The translations under genes and the position numbers were made by a program. 64,000 bases of DNA from Altererythrobacter sp. TH136 (GTDB taxonomy: Bacteria > Pseudomonadota > Alphaproteobacteria > Sphingomonadales > Sphingomonadaceae): the NCBI RefSeq assembly GCF_007065885.1, contig NZ_CP041409.1:2465501-2529500 (forward strand), read 5' to 3'. Below the pieces are notes generated by a model. The model saw only the letters and a program-made list of their open reading frames with translations, did no database searches and had not been told where the DNA came from. Shown piece after piece: positions 8,271 to 16,521 of the stretch (position 1 is its first letter; each line of letters opens with the position of its first letter).

Positions 8271-9038
8271 TCAGCCATCGGCGAAGCTGTAGCCTGCGCC
8301 ATAGAGCGTCTCGATCGCCCCGAAACTGGCGTCGACGCTTTTGAACTTGCGCCGCATCCGCTTGATGTGGCTGTCCACCGTCCGATCATCCACGAACACG
8401 TCGTCCGGATAGGCGGCGTCCATCAGTTGGTTGCGGCTCTTGATCACGCCCGGGCGCTGGGCGAGGGCTTCGAGGATCAGGAACTCGGTGACGGTGAGGG
8501 ACACCGGCCGGTCCTCCCACGTCACCTGGTGGCGCGCCGGGTCCATTCGCAGGCGCCCGCGCTCGATGACCGGACCCGGCTCGGGCGAGCCGCTGGCGAT
8601 GTCTTCAGGGGTGCCAAGGCCGCTGCGGCGCAGCAGCGCGCGGATCCGAGCGATCAGCAGGCGCAGCGAGAACGGCTTGGCGATGTAATCGTCGGCGCCC
8701 ATCTCGAACCCGGCTTCCTCGTCGCCTTCCTCGTCCTTGCTGGTGAGGAAGATCACGGGGAGGGCGGAGCGTTCGCGCACCCGGCGCAGCAGTTCCATCC
8801 CGTCCATCCGCGGCATCTTGATGTCGAACACCGCCAGGTCGGGCGGATTTTCGTTCAGCGCCTTGAGCGCGGCCTCTCCGTCCGAATAGACGCGCGTCGC
8901 GAACCCTTCGGCCTGAAGCGCGATGGATACCGTGGTCAGGATGTTGCGGTCATCGTCCACCAGCGCGATCGTGCGCCGGTCGCCTGGCTGATGATCGGTG
9001 GGCTGCCGGTCGTCGCTGATCGCGGGATGCTCGTCCAT
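8271..9038 (-). CDS. chvI: Response regulator ChvI (OmpR/PhoB family)
   Basis: A 255-residue regulator: receiver domain with [10 protein letters not shown], phospho-acceptor in [16 protein letters not shown], conserved IFLTSKDEE and Lys in [10 protein letters not shown]; then a winged-helix DNA-binding domain ([31 protein letters not shown]). ChvI partners ChvG and in Rhizobiales controls acid and envelope genes and pckA. The ATG at 9038 gives a normal N-terminus; a 13-residue upstream extension is unlikely. The gene is divergent from pckA with 204 bases between starts, the arrangement seen in Agrobacterium and Sinorhizobium. Confidence 0.93.
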   Translation of the reverse strand: MDEHPAISDDRQPTDHQPGDRRTIALVDDDRNILTTVSIALQAEGFATRVYSDGEAALKALNENPPDLAVFDIKMPRMDGMELLRRVRERSALPVIFLTSKDEEGDEEAGFEMGADDYIAKPFSLRLLIARIRALLRRSGLGTPEDIASGSPEPGPVIERGRLRMDPARHQVTWEDRPVSLTVTEFLILEALAQRPGVIKSRNQLMDAAYPDDVFVDDRTVDSHIKRMRRKFKSVDASFGAIETLYGAGYSFADG

Positions 9039-9115
9039 GGCGATGTGACTAGCCCGAAGTCGCAGGCGAAACAACAAAGCCCGGTGATCGAGCGGGCGGG
9101 GGCAGGGAACCCAAT

Positions 9116-9144
9116 TTGACGAGAATCGCTTAGCCCATTATGCG
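9116..9144 (+). promoter_or_regulatory. Candidate sigma-70-like promoter of pckA
   Basis: TTGACG (9116-9121) is followed after 17 bases by TTATGC (9139-9144), about 100 bases before the pckA start. A GAATC (GANTC) site at 9123-9127 falls in the spacer and could make the promoter sensitive to CcrM methylation. The match is visual and the -10 is imperfect. Confidence 0.35.
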
Positions 9145-9242
9145 CCGGGGCAACGTCCCGCGCGCGTGCCTGCGCGCGACAATTCTCGTGTTTTCAAAGC
9201 CATCGGCGGAAGCAGCGATGGCACCGAAGGAGATACCATCTC

Positions 9243-10850
9243 GTGAACGCCCCGCTCGCCCAGCCATTGTCCGCCCAGGGATACGACACCAGCGCGACCA
9301 TCCACGCCAATCTCGGCACCGCCGCGCTGGTCGAACATGCGCTGAAGCGGGGCGAAGGGCGCCTGACCAAGGATGGCGCGCTGCTGGTCGATACCGGCAA
9401 GTTCACCGGCCGCAGCGTCAAGGACAAGTTCGTAGTCCGCGATGCGGTGACCGAGGACACGATCAACTGGGGCCCGATCAACCAGCCGATGACGCAGGCG
9501 CACTGGGACAACCTGAAGGCCGATTTCCTCGCCGCGCTGAAGGACCAGGACGAGCTCTACGTCGCCGACCTGTTTGGCGGCAGCCAGCCGGAATACCGGG
9601 TCAACGTGCGGGTCATCAACCAGATGGCGTGGCACAACCTGTTCATCCGCACGCTGCTCGTCCGGCCGACCGCAGAGGAGCTGGCCGGCTTCGCGCCCGA
9701 GTACACGATCATCAACCTGCCGAGCTTCAAGGCCGATCCCGAACGCCACGGCAGCCGCAGCGATACCGTGATCGCGGTCAACCTGACCGACAAGCTGATC
9801 CTGATCGGCAACACCGAATATTCGGGCGAGATGAAGAAGGGCGTGTTCGGCCTCTTGAACTTCCTGCTCCCCGCGCAGGGCGTCATGCCGATGCACTGTT
9901 CGGCCAACATCGGCGCGGACGGCAAGAGCGCCATCTTCTTCGGCCTGTCGGGCACCGGCAAGACCACGCTGAGCGCCGACGCCAGCCGCACGCTGATCGG
10001 CGATGACGAGCATGGCTGGTCCGACACGGCGATCTTCAACTTCGAAGGCGGCTGCTACGCCAAGATGATCAACCTGTCGGCCGAAGGCGAGCCGGAGATC
10101 TACGCGACCACCAAGATGTTCGGCACGATCCTCGAGAACGTGACCATGGACGAAGCCACGCGCGAACTCGACTTCACCGACGACAGCAAGACCGAAAACA
10201 CCCGCGGCGCCTATCCGATCGAGTTCATCCCGAACACGAGCGAGAAGAACCTCGGGCCGCCGCCGTCGAATGTGATCCTGTTGACGGCTGACGCGTTCGG
10301 CGTGCTGCCCCCGATCGCGCGGCTGACGCCCGACCAGGCGATGTACCACTTCCTGTCGGGCTACACCGCCAAGGTCGCCGGCACCGAGATCGGCGTGACC
10401 GAGCCGACCGCCACCTTCAGCACCTGCTTCGGCGCCGCGTTCATGCCGCGCCATCCCAGCGTCTACGGCAACCTGCTGAAGAAGCGGATCGCCGATGGCG
10501 GCGCGCAGTGCTGGCTGGTGAACACGGGCTGGTCGGGCGGCAAGGCGAGCGAGCCGGGCATCAAGCGGATGCCGATCAAGGCCACGCGCGCGCTGCTCAA
10601 CGCGGCGCTCGACGGGTCGTTGAACGACGTCGAGTTCCGCAAGGATCCGAACTTCGGGTTCGAGGTGCCGGTCGCGGTGCCGGGCGTCGACACCAAGCTG
10701 CTCGACCCGCGCGCCGCTTGGGCCGACCCCGAGGAGTACGACCGCATCGCACAAAAGCTGGTGCAGCTGTTCGTCGACAACTTTGATCAGTTCGATGCCT
10801 ACGTCGACCAGGGCGTGAAGGACTCCGCGCCCGGCCTGCAGGCGGCCTGA
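9243..10850 (+). CDS. pckA: Phosphoenolpyruvate carboxykinase (ATP)
   Basis: A 535-residue ATP-dependent PEP carboxykinase, which converts oxaloacetate and ATP to PEP, ADP and CO2 in gluconeogenesis. Diagnostic motifs are the kinase P-loop [13 protein letters not shown] followed by IGDDEHGWS, and [12 protein letters not shown] near the N-terminus. The start is GTG at 9243 with a well-placed AAGGAGAT at 9227-9234. It is transcribed divergently from chvI, and in relatives ChvI regulates pckA directly. A strong hairpin terminator follows 20 bases after the stop. Confidence 0.97.
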   Translation: MNAPLAQPLSAQGYDTSATIHANLGTAALVEHALKRGEGRLTKDGALLVDTGKFTGRSVKDKFVVRDAVTEDTINWGPINQPMTQAHWDNLKADFLAALKDQDELYVADLFGGSQPEYRVNVRVINQMAWHNLFIRTLLVRPTAEELAGFAPEYTIINLPSFKADPERHGSRSDTVIAVNLTDKLILIGNTEYSGEMKKGVFGLLNFLLPAQGVMPMHCSANIGADGKSAIFFGLSGTGKTTLSADASRTLIGDDEHGWSDTAIFNFEGGCYAKMINLSAEGEPEIYATTKMFGTILENVTMDEATRELDFTDDSKTENTRGAYPIEFIPNTSEKNLGPPPSNVILLTADAFGVLPPIARLTPDQAMYHFLSGYTAKVAGTEIGVTEPTATFSTCFGAAFMPRHPSVYGNLLKKRIADGGAQCWLVNTGWSGGKASEPGIKRMPIKATRALLNAALDGSLNDVEFRKDPNFGFEVPVAVPGVDTKLLDPRAAWADPEEYDRIAQKLVQLFVDNFDQFDAYVDQGVKDSAPGLQAA

Positions 10851-10870
10851 GATCCGGCACAGCGCAGCGT

Positions 10871-10910
10871 AAGGGCGCCCGCGCGGAGAGATCCGCCGTG
10901 CGGGCGCCTT
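10871..10910 (+). terminator. Hairpin terminator after pckA
   Basis: AAGGGCGCCCG (10871-10881) pairs with CGGGCGCCTT (10901-10910) apart from one bulged G, with a loop of about 19 bases that can itself pair (GCGG/CCGC). It lies 20 bases after the pckA stop. There is no long T tract. Confidence 0.65.
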
Positions 10911-10928
10911 GGCGCGCCTGCCTGCGAT

Positions 10929-11177
10929 CTATTCCATGTCCACTTCAGGAGTGGGCACGTACGATCCGAAGTTGACCGGCACGCCTTCGGGCTGGGTGCG
11001 CAGGAACTCGATGGTCGATTGCGCTTGCCGGCTCAACGCGCTGCCGTGCGGATTGGCAGCGATCGGTTGCAGCACCCCGATAGCGGCCGCGACCGAGCCT
11101 TCACTGGCGAACAGATGGCCGACCTGGAACGCCTGGCCCAGGTCGAAGGGCGCGAGCCGCGCAGCTTTCACAAGCAT
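10929..11177 (-). pseudogene. Probable relic of a TPR-containing protein (C-terminal fragment)
   Basis: An 82-codon ORF. Its sequence (ARLAPFDLGQAFQVGHLFAS, then IGVLQPIAANPHGSALSRQ) looks like the last tetratricopeptide repeats of a longer protein: LAP, an Ala/Leu helix pair and the Pro-His-Gly tail typical of sphingomonad DUF1570-type TPR proteins. The frame is closed by TAG only four codons before the ATG, so the N-terminal part is missing. It sits 55 bases downstream of the DUF885 gene on the same strand. It could be a small real protein, but a decayed fragment is more likely. Confidence 0.4.
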
Positions 11178-11232
11178 GTTGCGGGCGGACTAGGGCAGCA
11201 CCTTGCTGCGGAAGGCGCGAGCGCCAGTCCGT

Positions 11233-13056
11233 TTACGCAGCGATGTACCGGTCGATGGTCTTTGCGAGCACGTCGAGCGGCACGTTGCCGCCATCGACCA
11301 CCGCCTGGTTGAAATCCTTGAGGTCGTAGCGCGCGCCGAGCGCGGCTTGTGCGCGTGCCCGCTGGCGGACGATCTCGCTGTGACCAGTCTTGTAGGCGCA
11401 CGCCTGGCCGGGCCACGAGCAATAGCGATCCACCTCGCTCGCGACCGACTGGGCGTTGTCGCCGTTGCGTTCGACGAAGAAGTTCACGCCCTGCTGGCGG
11501 GTCCACCGCTTGTGGTGCAGGCCGGTGTCCACCACCAGCCGGCAGGCGCGGAATGCCTGGCTCTGAAGATAGCCTAGGCGCCATTGCGGGTTGTCGTCAT
11601 AGGCGCCAAGTTCGTCCGCAAGCTGTTCGGCATACAGCGCCCAGCCTTCGGAGAACGCGCTGAACGACAGGATCGAGCGGATCAGCGGCAGCTTGTTTGA
11701 ATACGTTCCCTCCCAAATGTGACCCGGGACCATCTCGTGGTGAGTCAGCGTGGGCAGGTCGTACTTGCGGTGCAGGTCCGTGGTGCCCAGGTTGATCCAC
11801 ATCTTGCCCGGGATCGTGCCATCCTTCGATCCCGCGCCGCCATAGGCGCCGGGACCACCCGGTTCCTCGGCCAGCGGCAGGCGGCGGACCTCCATCGCGG
11901 GATCCACCACAGTGTTGAACGCGCGCGGCATCTGCGCCTTGATCCAGGCGAGGCGGTCGTTGATGAACGCCATGATCTCGGCCCGGCCCGGATCACCCTC
12001 CTTGAACTTGTAGCGCGGGTCTTCGGCCAGTTGCCGCATCCGCGCGCCGACCGAACCTTGCGCATAGCCGGCGCCCTGCAGCAGGGTGTCCATGCGGGCG
12101 TGGATCTCGTCCAGTTCGCGCAGACCGATGGCATGGATTTCGTCGGGCGTGAGGCGGGTGGTCGTCGCGGCGCGCAGGCCCCAGGCGTACCATTCGTCGC
12201 CGCGCGGCTGGCTCCACATGCCGGGGTCATTGTCCGCGAGCGACCGCTCGATCTTGAGCTCGGCCAGCTGCCGCTCCAGCGCGGCGACGATCGGTCCGGT
12301 CAGCGCTCGTGCCCGCTCGCCCCAGTTGCCCGGAATGTCGGCGGTGCGGCTGGTCAGCCCGGTCACATAGGCGGCGTCGGGCTTGCGGGCGTCGGCAATC
12401 GAGCTTTCCATCGCCGCGATCGCCTTGTCGAGCAGGAAGGCGGGCGGCACCAGCCCCTTGCCCCGCGCATCGCGGATGCGGCCCAGCTCTCCATCGAGCA
12501 CGGCGGGGATCTGGTTGAGCCGCGCGAGGTACGCTTCGGCATCGGCGCGTTCGCGGACCGGGTGTTCGGGGTCCATGAAGCGCGGCAGGTCGAGATAGGC
12601 CCCGACATTCTGGATCACCACGTAAGGGGAATTGCGCCACCCGCCGACCGCGACGTCGCCATACGGCAGGGCAAACCCGTCGAGCGCGGTGGCGTAGGCG
12701 CTTTCGACCACTTCGAAACTGGTGCGCGTGGCGGGATCGAGCTCGGTCTTGTCCACGGCGCGTGCGCGCGCGAGATCGGTGCGCACGGTTTGCGCCAGCG
12801 CACGTTGCCCGGCGGCGGAGCTGTCGCCCAACCGGCTGCGCAGATACGCCTTGTCGCCCACGTCGATCCCCTGGCCGGTGGCGATGCCGGGGTTATGTTC
12901 GATGAGGTTCCAGGCGATGTCGTCGAGCAGCGCCTGCGGCTCCAGCGCCGGACCGACACCGGCCATCGTCTTGCACCCTGTCAGGGCAAACGCGGAAAGG
13001 CCGCCAAGCCCGGCAAGGGTCTGGCGGCGGGAGAGCTGAAATGGTGCAGATGTCAT
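11233..13056 (-). CDS. DUF885-family zinc peptidase-like lipoprotein with Tat-type signal
   Basis: A 607-residue DUF885 protein. The N-terminus carries a twin-arginine-like signal (SRRQTLAGLGGLSAFALTGC) ending in a lipobox cysteine, so it is probably an envelope lipoprotein. The metalloprotease-like motif HHEMVPGHIWEG (HExxPGH type) and the later SEGWALYAEQL match the family, whose members are M32-like putative peptidases; substrates are unknown. The start is uncertain: ATG at 13056 directly follows a perfect hairpin and has no ribosome site, while TTG at 13092, with GGAGG just upstream, would add 12 residues. Both keep the signal. It follows the DUF3597 gene by 64 bases. Confidence 0.88.
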   Translation of the reverse strand: MTSAPFQLSRRQTLAGLGGLSAFALTGCKTMAGVGPALEPQALLDDIAWNLIEHNPGIATGQGIDVGDKAYLRSRLGDSSAAGQRALAQTVRTDLARARAVDKTELDPATRTSFEVVESAYATALDGFALPYGDVAVGGWRNSPYVVIQNVGAYLDLPRFMDPEHPVRERADAEAYLARLNQIPAVLDGELGRIRDARGKGLVPPAFLLDKAIAAMESSIADARKPDAAYVTGLTSRTADIPGNWGERARALTGPIVAALERQLAELKIERSLADNDPGMWSQPRGDEWYAWGLRAATTTRLTPDEIHAIGLRELDEIHARMDTLLQGAGYAQGSVGARMRQLAEDPRYKFKEGDPGRAEIMAFINDRLAWIKAQMPRAFNTVVDPAMEVRRLPLAEEPGGPGAYGGAGSKDGTIPGKMWINLGTTDLHRKYDLPTLTHHEMVPGHIWEGTYSNKLPLIRSILSFSAFSEGWALYAEQLADELGAYDDNPQWRLGYLQSQAFRACRLVVDTGLHHKRWTRQQGVNFFVERNGDNAQSVASEVDRYCSWPGQACAYKTGHSEIVRQRARAQAALGARYDLKDFNQAVVDGGNVPLDVLAKTIDRYIAA

Positions 13057-13090
13057 GACAGCCGGTGTGCAAGCCCGCGCACCGGCTGTC
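13057..13090 (-). promoter_or_regulatory. Perfect 11-bp hairpin directly before the DUF885 start
   Basis: GACAGCCGGTG (13057-13067) pairs perfectly with CACCGGCTGTC (13080-13090) around a 12-base loop. In the minus-strand transcript it lies between the DUF3597 stop and the ATG at 13056. It could be a terminator of the upstream gene or an element limiting translation of the downstream gene; if the TTG at 13092 is the real start, the hairpin is inside the coding region. Confidence 0.5.
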
Positions 13091-13120
13091 AAATGCCTCC
13101 ATCCGTTGAAGGAATTCAGG

Positions 13121-13537
13121 TCAATCGAGGAATTCGGCCGGCACCCTGCCGCCCTGTGCCGCCAGCCCCGCCATCACCTGGCGGTGCAGCCAGACGTTGT
13201 CTTCCGCCGATCCGGAATAATCGGTGCGGCCCAGTTCCTGCGCCAGCGCCTGGCGTGATTCGTAGTCGGAATCGATGCCGACCAGCTTCATCAGGTCGAC
13301 CAGCGACGTGCGCCAGTTGAGGCGATCCGCGCCCGGCATCGAATCGAGGTGGTTCTCGACATCGATGATCGGCGTGCCGGCGCTGCCGCGGCCGCCGCCT
13401 TCGCTGCCGGCCGAACCGGGCGCGGTCGCCGGGTCGGGGGCAGGGGTGCCGGGGGCCTGGGTCACGTCGACGGTCGGGGCAGGCGCGGCCTTGGCCTTGC
13501 CGAAGATCGCGTCCTTGATCTTGCCGAAAATGCTCAT
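13121..13537 (-). CDS. DUF3597 domain protein
   Basis: A 138-residue protein. It starts MSIFGKIKDAIFGKAKAAPA, then has a Pro/Ala/Gly-rich linker of about 40 residues, and ends in the DUF3597 domain (VENHLDSMPGADRLNWRTSL, VDLMKLVGIDSDYESRQALA). The domain resembles small LysM-linked helical units found in many proteobacteria; its function is unknown. No signal peptide or membrane segment is visible. A GGAAC-N17-GTT element 52-76 bases upstream suggests control by an EcfG-type sigma factor. Confidence 0.85.
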   Translation of the reverse strand: MSIFGKIKDAIFGKAKAAPAPTVDVTQAPGTPAPDPATAPGSAGSEGGGRGSAGTPIIDVENHLDSMPGADRLNWRTSLVDLMKLVGIDSDYESRQALAQELGRTDYSGSAEDNVWLHRQVMAGLAAQGGRVPAEFLD

Positions 13538-13588
13538 GATCGGGGAATCCTGTGTCGCGGTGGCCGATCCACCGTCTGCAGGAGGGAA

Positions 13589-13613
13589 AACCCGCGCCAG
13601 CTCTGGCTGTTCC
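13589..13613 (-). promoter_or_regulatory. Candidate EcfG (general stress) promoter of the DUF3597 gene
   Basis: On the minus strand GGAAC (13613-13609) is followed after exactly 17 bases by GTT (13591-13589). This matches the alphaproteobacterial EcfG/SigT consensus GGAAC-N16-cGTT except for G in place of C before GTT. It ends 51 bases before the start codon. Confidence 0.55.
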
Positions 13614-13643
13614 GGCCGGCGCCGGTGCGCTATCGCCGCTGCG

Positions 13644-13850
13644 ATGCTGTCCACCGTGCTATCGCTGCTCGTGCTTGCCGCCATCGCGCTTGTCGCGGGG
13701 GCGGTCTACCTGTGGCGCAAGCCGGGGATGCGCAAGCAGGCGCTGCTGATGCTGGTGCTGGCCGCCATTGCGCTGGTCAACCTGGCGATCTGGACCGTGC
13801 CGGATAGCCAGGGCCGCTCGCCAATCGGGCAGATCGGCGAGCAGCGATAA
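13644..13850 (+). CDS. Small two-helix membrane protein
   Basis: A 68-residue protein with two hydrophobic stretches, TVLSLLVLAAIALVAGAVYLW and LLMLVLAAIALVNLAIW, separated by a basic turn (RKPGMRKQ). The short tail is polar. I do not recognise a family; small double-spanning proteins of this type are common in sphingomonads. It is divergent from the DUF3597 gene and converges on tonB with a three-base gap, so neither has room for its own terminator. Confidence 0.65.
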   Translation: MLSTVLSLLVLAAIALVAGAVYLWRKPGMRKQALLMLVLAAIALVNLAIWTVPDSQGRSPIGQIGEQR

Positions 13851-13853
13851 CGC

Positions 13854-14543
13854 CTACTCCGGCAGCTGCCATTTGACCGAACTCGAGTACGTCCCGCTGA
13901 CGGGGGCGCCGGTGTCGTCCTTCGCCGGATCGAAGCGGGCACGTCGGGAGACGAGGTCGCAGGTCGCCTGATCCAGTTCGGGATAGCCGCTCGACCCGGT
14001 GACGGTGCAAGTCTGCACCTTGCCTTCGGCGGTCAGTTGCAGCCGGAAACGGGCGGTGCCGATCATCTCGCGGTTGATCCAGCTCGACCGGTAATCCGCC
14101 TCCGTCACCCAGCTTGCCGGGTTGTTGCGTGGACGCGCGGCTTCCGGGCTGAAGCGCGGGGTCGGCTTGGGCGTGACCACCGGGCCGGGGGTGGCCGAGG
14201 GGATCACCTTCGGCACGAAGTCGAGGTTGGGGATCATCGTCGGCGTGCTTTCGATCGGAGGCCGCTGCGGGCTAAGATCGAGCTTCGGGATGGGCACCAC
14301 GACCATCGGGGCGGTGACGCTTTGGCTGGGCTCCAGCGTCGGTTCGGGGGCGGGTGTCGGTTCGGGCGGGGGCGGCAGCGGGACTTCGGTATAATCTTTT
14401 GCCTGCCACCGCTTCACCGTCTGCTCGATCCCGGTGAACGTCAGGCCCGTGACCAGAGCGTACCCCACCGCGCCGTGGATCGCGACCACCGCCGCTACCG
14501 CCCCCGGCCGATCACGCCAGCTGGTGTGCTGTATATATGCCAT
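13854..14543 (-). CDS. tonB: Energy transducer TonB
   Basis: A 229-residue TonB. It has one N-terminal membrane segment (AVAAVVAIHGAVGYALVTGL), a long proline-rich periplasmic spacer (LPPPPEPTPAPEPTLEP and several PxP runs to about residue 135) and a C-terminal TonB domain (GTARFRLQLTAEGKVQTCTV, GYPELDQATC). With ExbB and ExbD, not in this window, it powers TonB-dependent outer-membrane receptors. The ATG at 14543 has an AGGAG ribosome site; the longer frame to 14618 has none. It appears monocistronic. Confidence 0.92.
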   Translation of the reverse strand: MAYIQHTSWRDRPGAVAAVVAIHGAVGYALVTGLTFTGIEQTVKRWQAKDYTEVPLPPPPEPTPAPEPTLEPSQSVTAPMVVVPIPKLDLSPQRPPIESTPTMIPNLDFVPKVIPSATPGPVVTPKPTPRFSPEAARPRNNPASWVTEADYRSSWINREMIGTARFRLQLTAEGKVQTCTVTGSSGYPELDQATCDLVSRRARFDPAKDDTGAPVSGTYSSSVKWQLPE

Positions 14544-14669
14544 CGCATCGCTCCTCTCGCTTGCGCCGATCTGAAGTCGGCGTCGTACGAGCGATGTTAC
14601 ATCATTACCTGATGCCACCTAATGGTTTCGAGTTGCGAAGCGCCACCAAATGTCCGGTATTCGAGTGGC

Positions 14670-15326
14670 TTAGCGGATCGGGCAGTCGGGCGAGAGGCGG
14701 AAGTCGAGGTAGTTGTCGACCGACTTCATCATGTCCTCAAGCTCGTTTTCGAAGAAGTGGTTCGCCCGCGGGATTTCGTCATGATGGATCGTGATGTGCT
14801 TCTGCGTGCGCAGTTTTTCGACCAGCTTGCCGACCGAGCTTGGCTGAACCACGGTGTCGCCTGCGCCGTGCACGAAGATCCCGCTCGCGGGGCAGGGGGC
14901 AAGGAAGCTGAAGTCGTACATCGACGCCGGTGCGGACACCGAGATGAACCCGCGCACTTCCGGGCGGCGCATCAGCAACTGCATGCCGATCAGCGCGCCG
15001 AAGCTGACGCCCGCGACCCAGGTGGTCTGCGCTTCGGGGTGCACCGACTGGACCCAGTCGAGCGCGCTGGCGGCATCGCTCAGTTCGCCCACGCCGTTGT
15101 CGAAGCTGCCCTGGCTGCGGCCCACGCCGCGGAAATTGAACCGCAGCACCGCGAACCCGCGATCGACGAACGTCTTGTAAAGACGCTGCACCATGCGGTC
15201 GTTCATCGTGCCGCCGCCGTGCGGGTGCGGGTGAAGTATCATCGCCACCGGAGCGCGCGGGCGCGGGCCGGGGCTGTAACGGCCTTCGAGGCGGCCTTCG
15301 GGGCCGGGGAAGATCACTTGGGGCAT
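14670..15326 (-). CDS. Alpha/beta hydrolase (dienelactone/serine-aminopeptidase type)
   Basis: A 218-residue cytoplasmic hydrolase. The nucleophile elbow is GVSFGALIG (serine), the acid is in FVHGAGDTVVQPS and the histidine in PRANHFF. The oxyanion region HPHPHGGGTMNDR is typical of a conserved proteobacterial family usually encoded next to cysteine desulfurase genes in sphingomonads. The substrate is unknown. It is divergent from the first cysteine desulfurase, with 91 bases between starts. Confidence 0.85.
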   Translation of the reverse strand: MPQVIFPGPEGRLEGRYSPGPRPRAPVAMILHPHPHGGGTMNDRMVQRLYKTFVDRGFAVLRFNFRGVGRSQGSFDNGVGELSDAASALDWVQSVHPEAQTTWVAGVSFGALIGMQLLMRRPEVRGFISVSAPASMYDFSFLAPCPASGIFVHGAGDTVVQPSSVGKLVEKLRTQKHITIHHDEIPRANHFFENELEDMMKSVDNYLDFRLSPDCPIR

Positions 15327-15417
15327 TGCGGAACCTGCTTTGTCTGGAACGCGTCAGCACGCGGGTGGCGCCTCGCGGGTGCGCGGCTATATAGGACCGA
15401 AGGCGAAAATCGCAATC

Positions 15418-16512
15418 GTGACGAATCCCCGCATCTATCTCGATCACGCAGCCACCACGCCGCTGCGCCCCGAAGCGCGCGCGGCGATGGAGCAGGGCTT
15501 TGCGCTGTGGGCCAATCCCTCGAGTCCCCACGCCGAAGGGCGCAAGGCCCGCGCGGCGCTGGAAGACGCGCGCGAGCGGGTCAAGGCGGCGCTCGAGTGG
15601 GAAGGTGAGGTGATCTTCACTTCCGGCGCGAGCGAGGCGGCGGCGCTCGCGCTCGATGCGGTGAACGCCGTTCATGACATCGCCAGCGCGGTCGAGCACG
15701 ACGCAGTGCTGCGCGGCGATCGGCCCGAATGGACCCTGCCGGTACGGCACGATGGCGCCGCGGACCTGCTGGCGCTGTCGACCGAGAGCCGCCCGTCGGA
15801 ATTGCTCGTCGATGATCCGGAGAACCGCTCGCTGGTCGCGGTCCAGCACGTCAATTCGGAAACCGGTAACCGGCAACACATCGGCTTCGCGGCAGAGGTG
15901 ATCCACGACAACGGCGGGCTGATCCTGGTCGATTGCGCCCAGAGCGCCGGCAAGTTCCCGCTTCCCCGCATGGCGGACATGGCGATCGTTTCGGCGCACA
16001 AGTTTGGCGGGCCCGTGGGCGTCGGCGCCTTGCTGGTGCAGGATTATGCCTTGCTTCATCCGGCAGGGGGGCAGGAACGCGGCTACCGGCGCGGGACCGA
16101 GAACCTGCCGGGCGTGCTGGGCATGGCGGCCGCGCTGGAAGCTTGCTGTGACCCGTATATCGACCCGGCAGTGCTGGCACCGCTCGACGCGTTTGCCGCT
16201 GACGTCCGCGCGCTTGGCGGAGAGTGGTTGTCGGATCGCCTGTCCGATCCCACGCCGTTCATCCGCGCCATCGGCATGCCGCGCCTTTCGGCCCAGGCCC
16301 AGTTGATGCGGTTCGACATGGCCGGCATCGCCGTGAGCCAGGGTTCGGCCTGCTCGTCGGGGACGATGAAGCGCAGCCATGTCCTGACCGCGATGGGTCT
16401 GGCGGATGACCTTGCCGACCGCACGATCCGGGTGAGCTTCGGCTGGACCACCACCCGCGCGGAGGTTGAACGGTTCTGCGACGTATGGCTCGACATGGCG
16501 CGGGGGGTGTAG
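15418..16512 (+). CDS. Cysteine desulfurase, class V aminotransferase fold (paralog 1)
   Basis: A 364-residue PLP enzyme of the NifS/IscS family, which takes sulfur from cysteine for Fe-S clusters or thio-modification. Visible features are DHAATTPLRPEARAAM at the start, VEHDAV, the PLP lysine in SAHKFGGPVGVGALL, the RRGTENLPG segment, and the persulfide cysteine in QGSACSSGTMKRSHV. The usual VNNE near the cofactor reads VNSE here, which sets it apart from paralog 2. It starts with GTG; a TATATAGG element 23-30 bases upstream could be its -10. It is followed after 9 bases by paralog 2. Confidence 0.9.
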   Translation: MTNPRIYLDHAATTPLRPEARAAMEQGFALWANPSSPHAEGRKARAALEDARERVKAALEWEGEVIFTSGASEAAALALDAVNAVHDIASAVEHDAVLRGDRPEWTLPVRHDGAADLLALSTESRPSELLVDDPENRSLVAVQHVNSETGNRQHIGFAAEVIHDNGGLILVDCAQSAGKFPLPRMADMAIVSAHKFGGPVGVGALLVQDYALLHPAGGQERGYRRGTENLPGVLGMAAALEACCDPYIDPAVLAPLDAFAADVRALGGEWLSDRLSDPTPFIRAIGMPRLSAQAQLMRFDMAGIAVSQGSACSSGTMKRSHVLTAMGLADDLADRTIRVSFGWTTTRAEVERFCDVWLDMARGV

Positions 16513-16521
16513 GGCGGTGGC

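Noticed and set aside
5353-8292. 979-codon open frame on the plus strand
   Set aside because: It is antisense to rapZ, hprK and chvG, which all have clear motifs. Long open antisense frames are expected at this GC content; the translation is Arg/Gly/His-rich without any domain.
15327-15417. Possible EcfG promoter (GGAAC near 15329) before the first cysteine desulfurase
   Set aside because: At the right spacing the sequence is CGTC, a second GGAAC follows at once, and a better TATATAGG -10 is present, so the match is probably chance.
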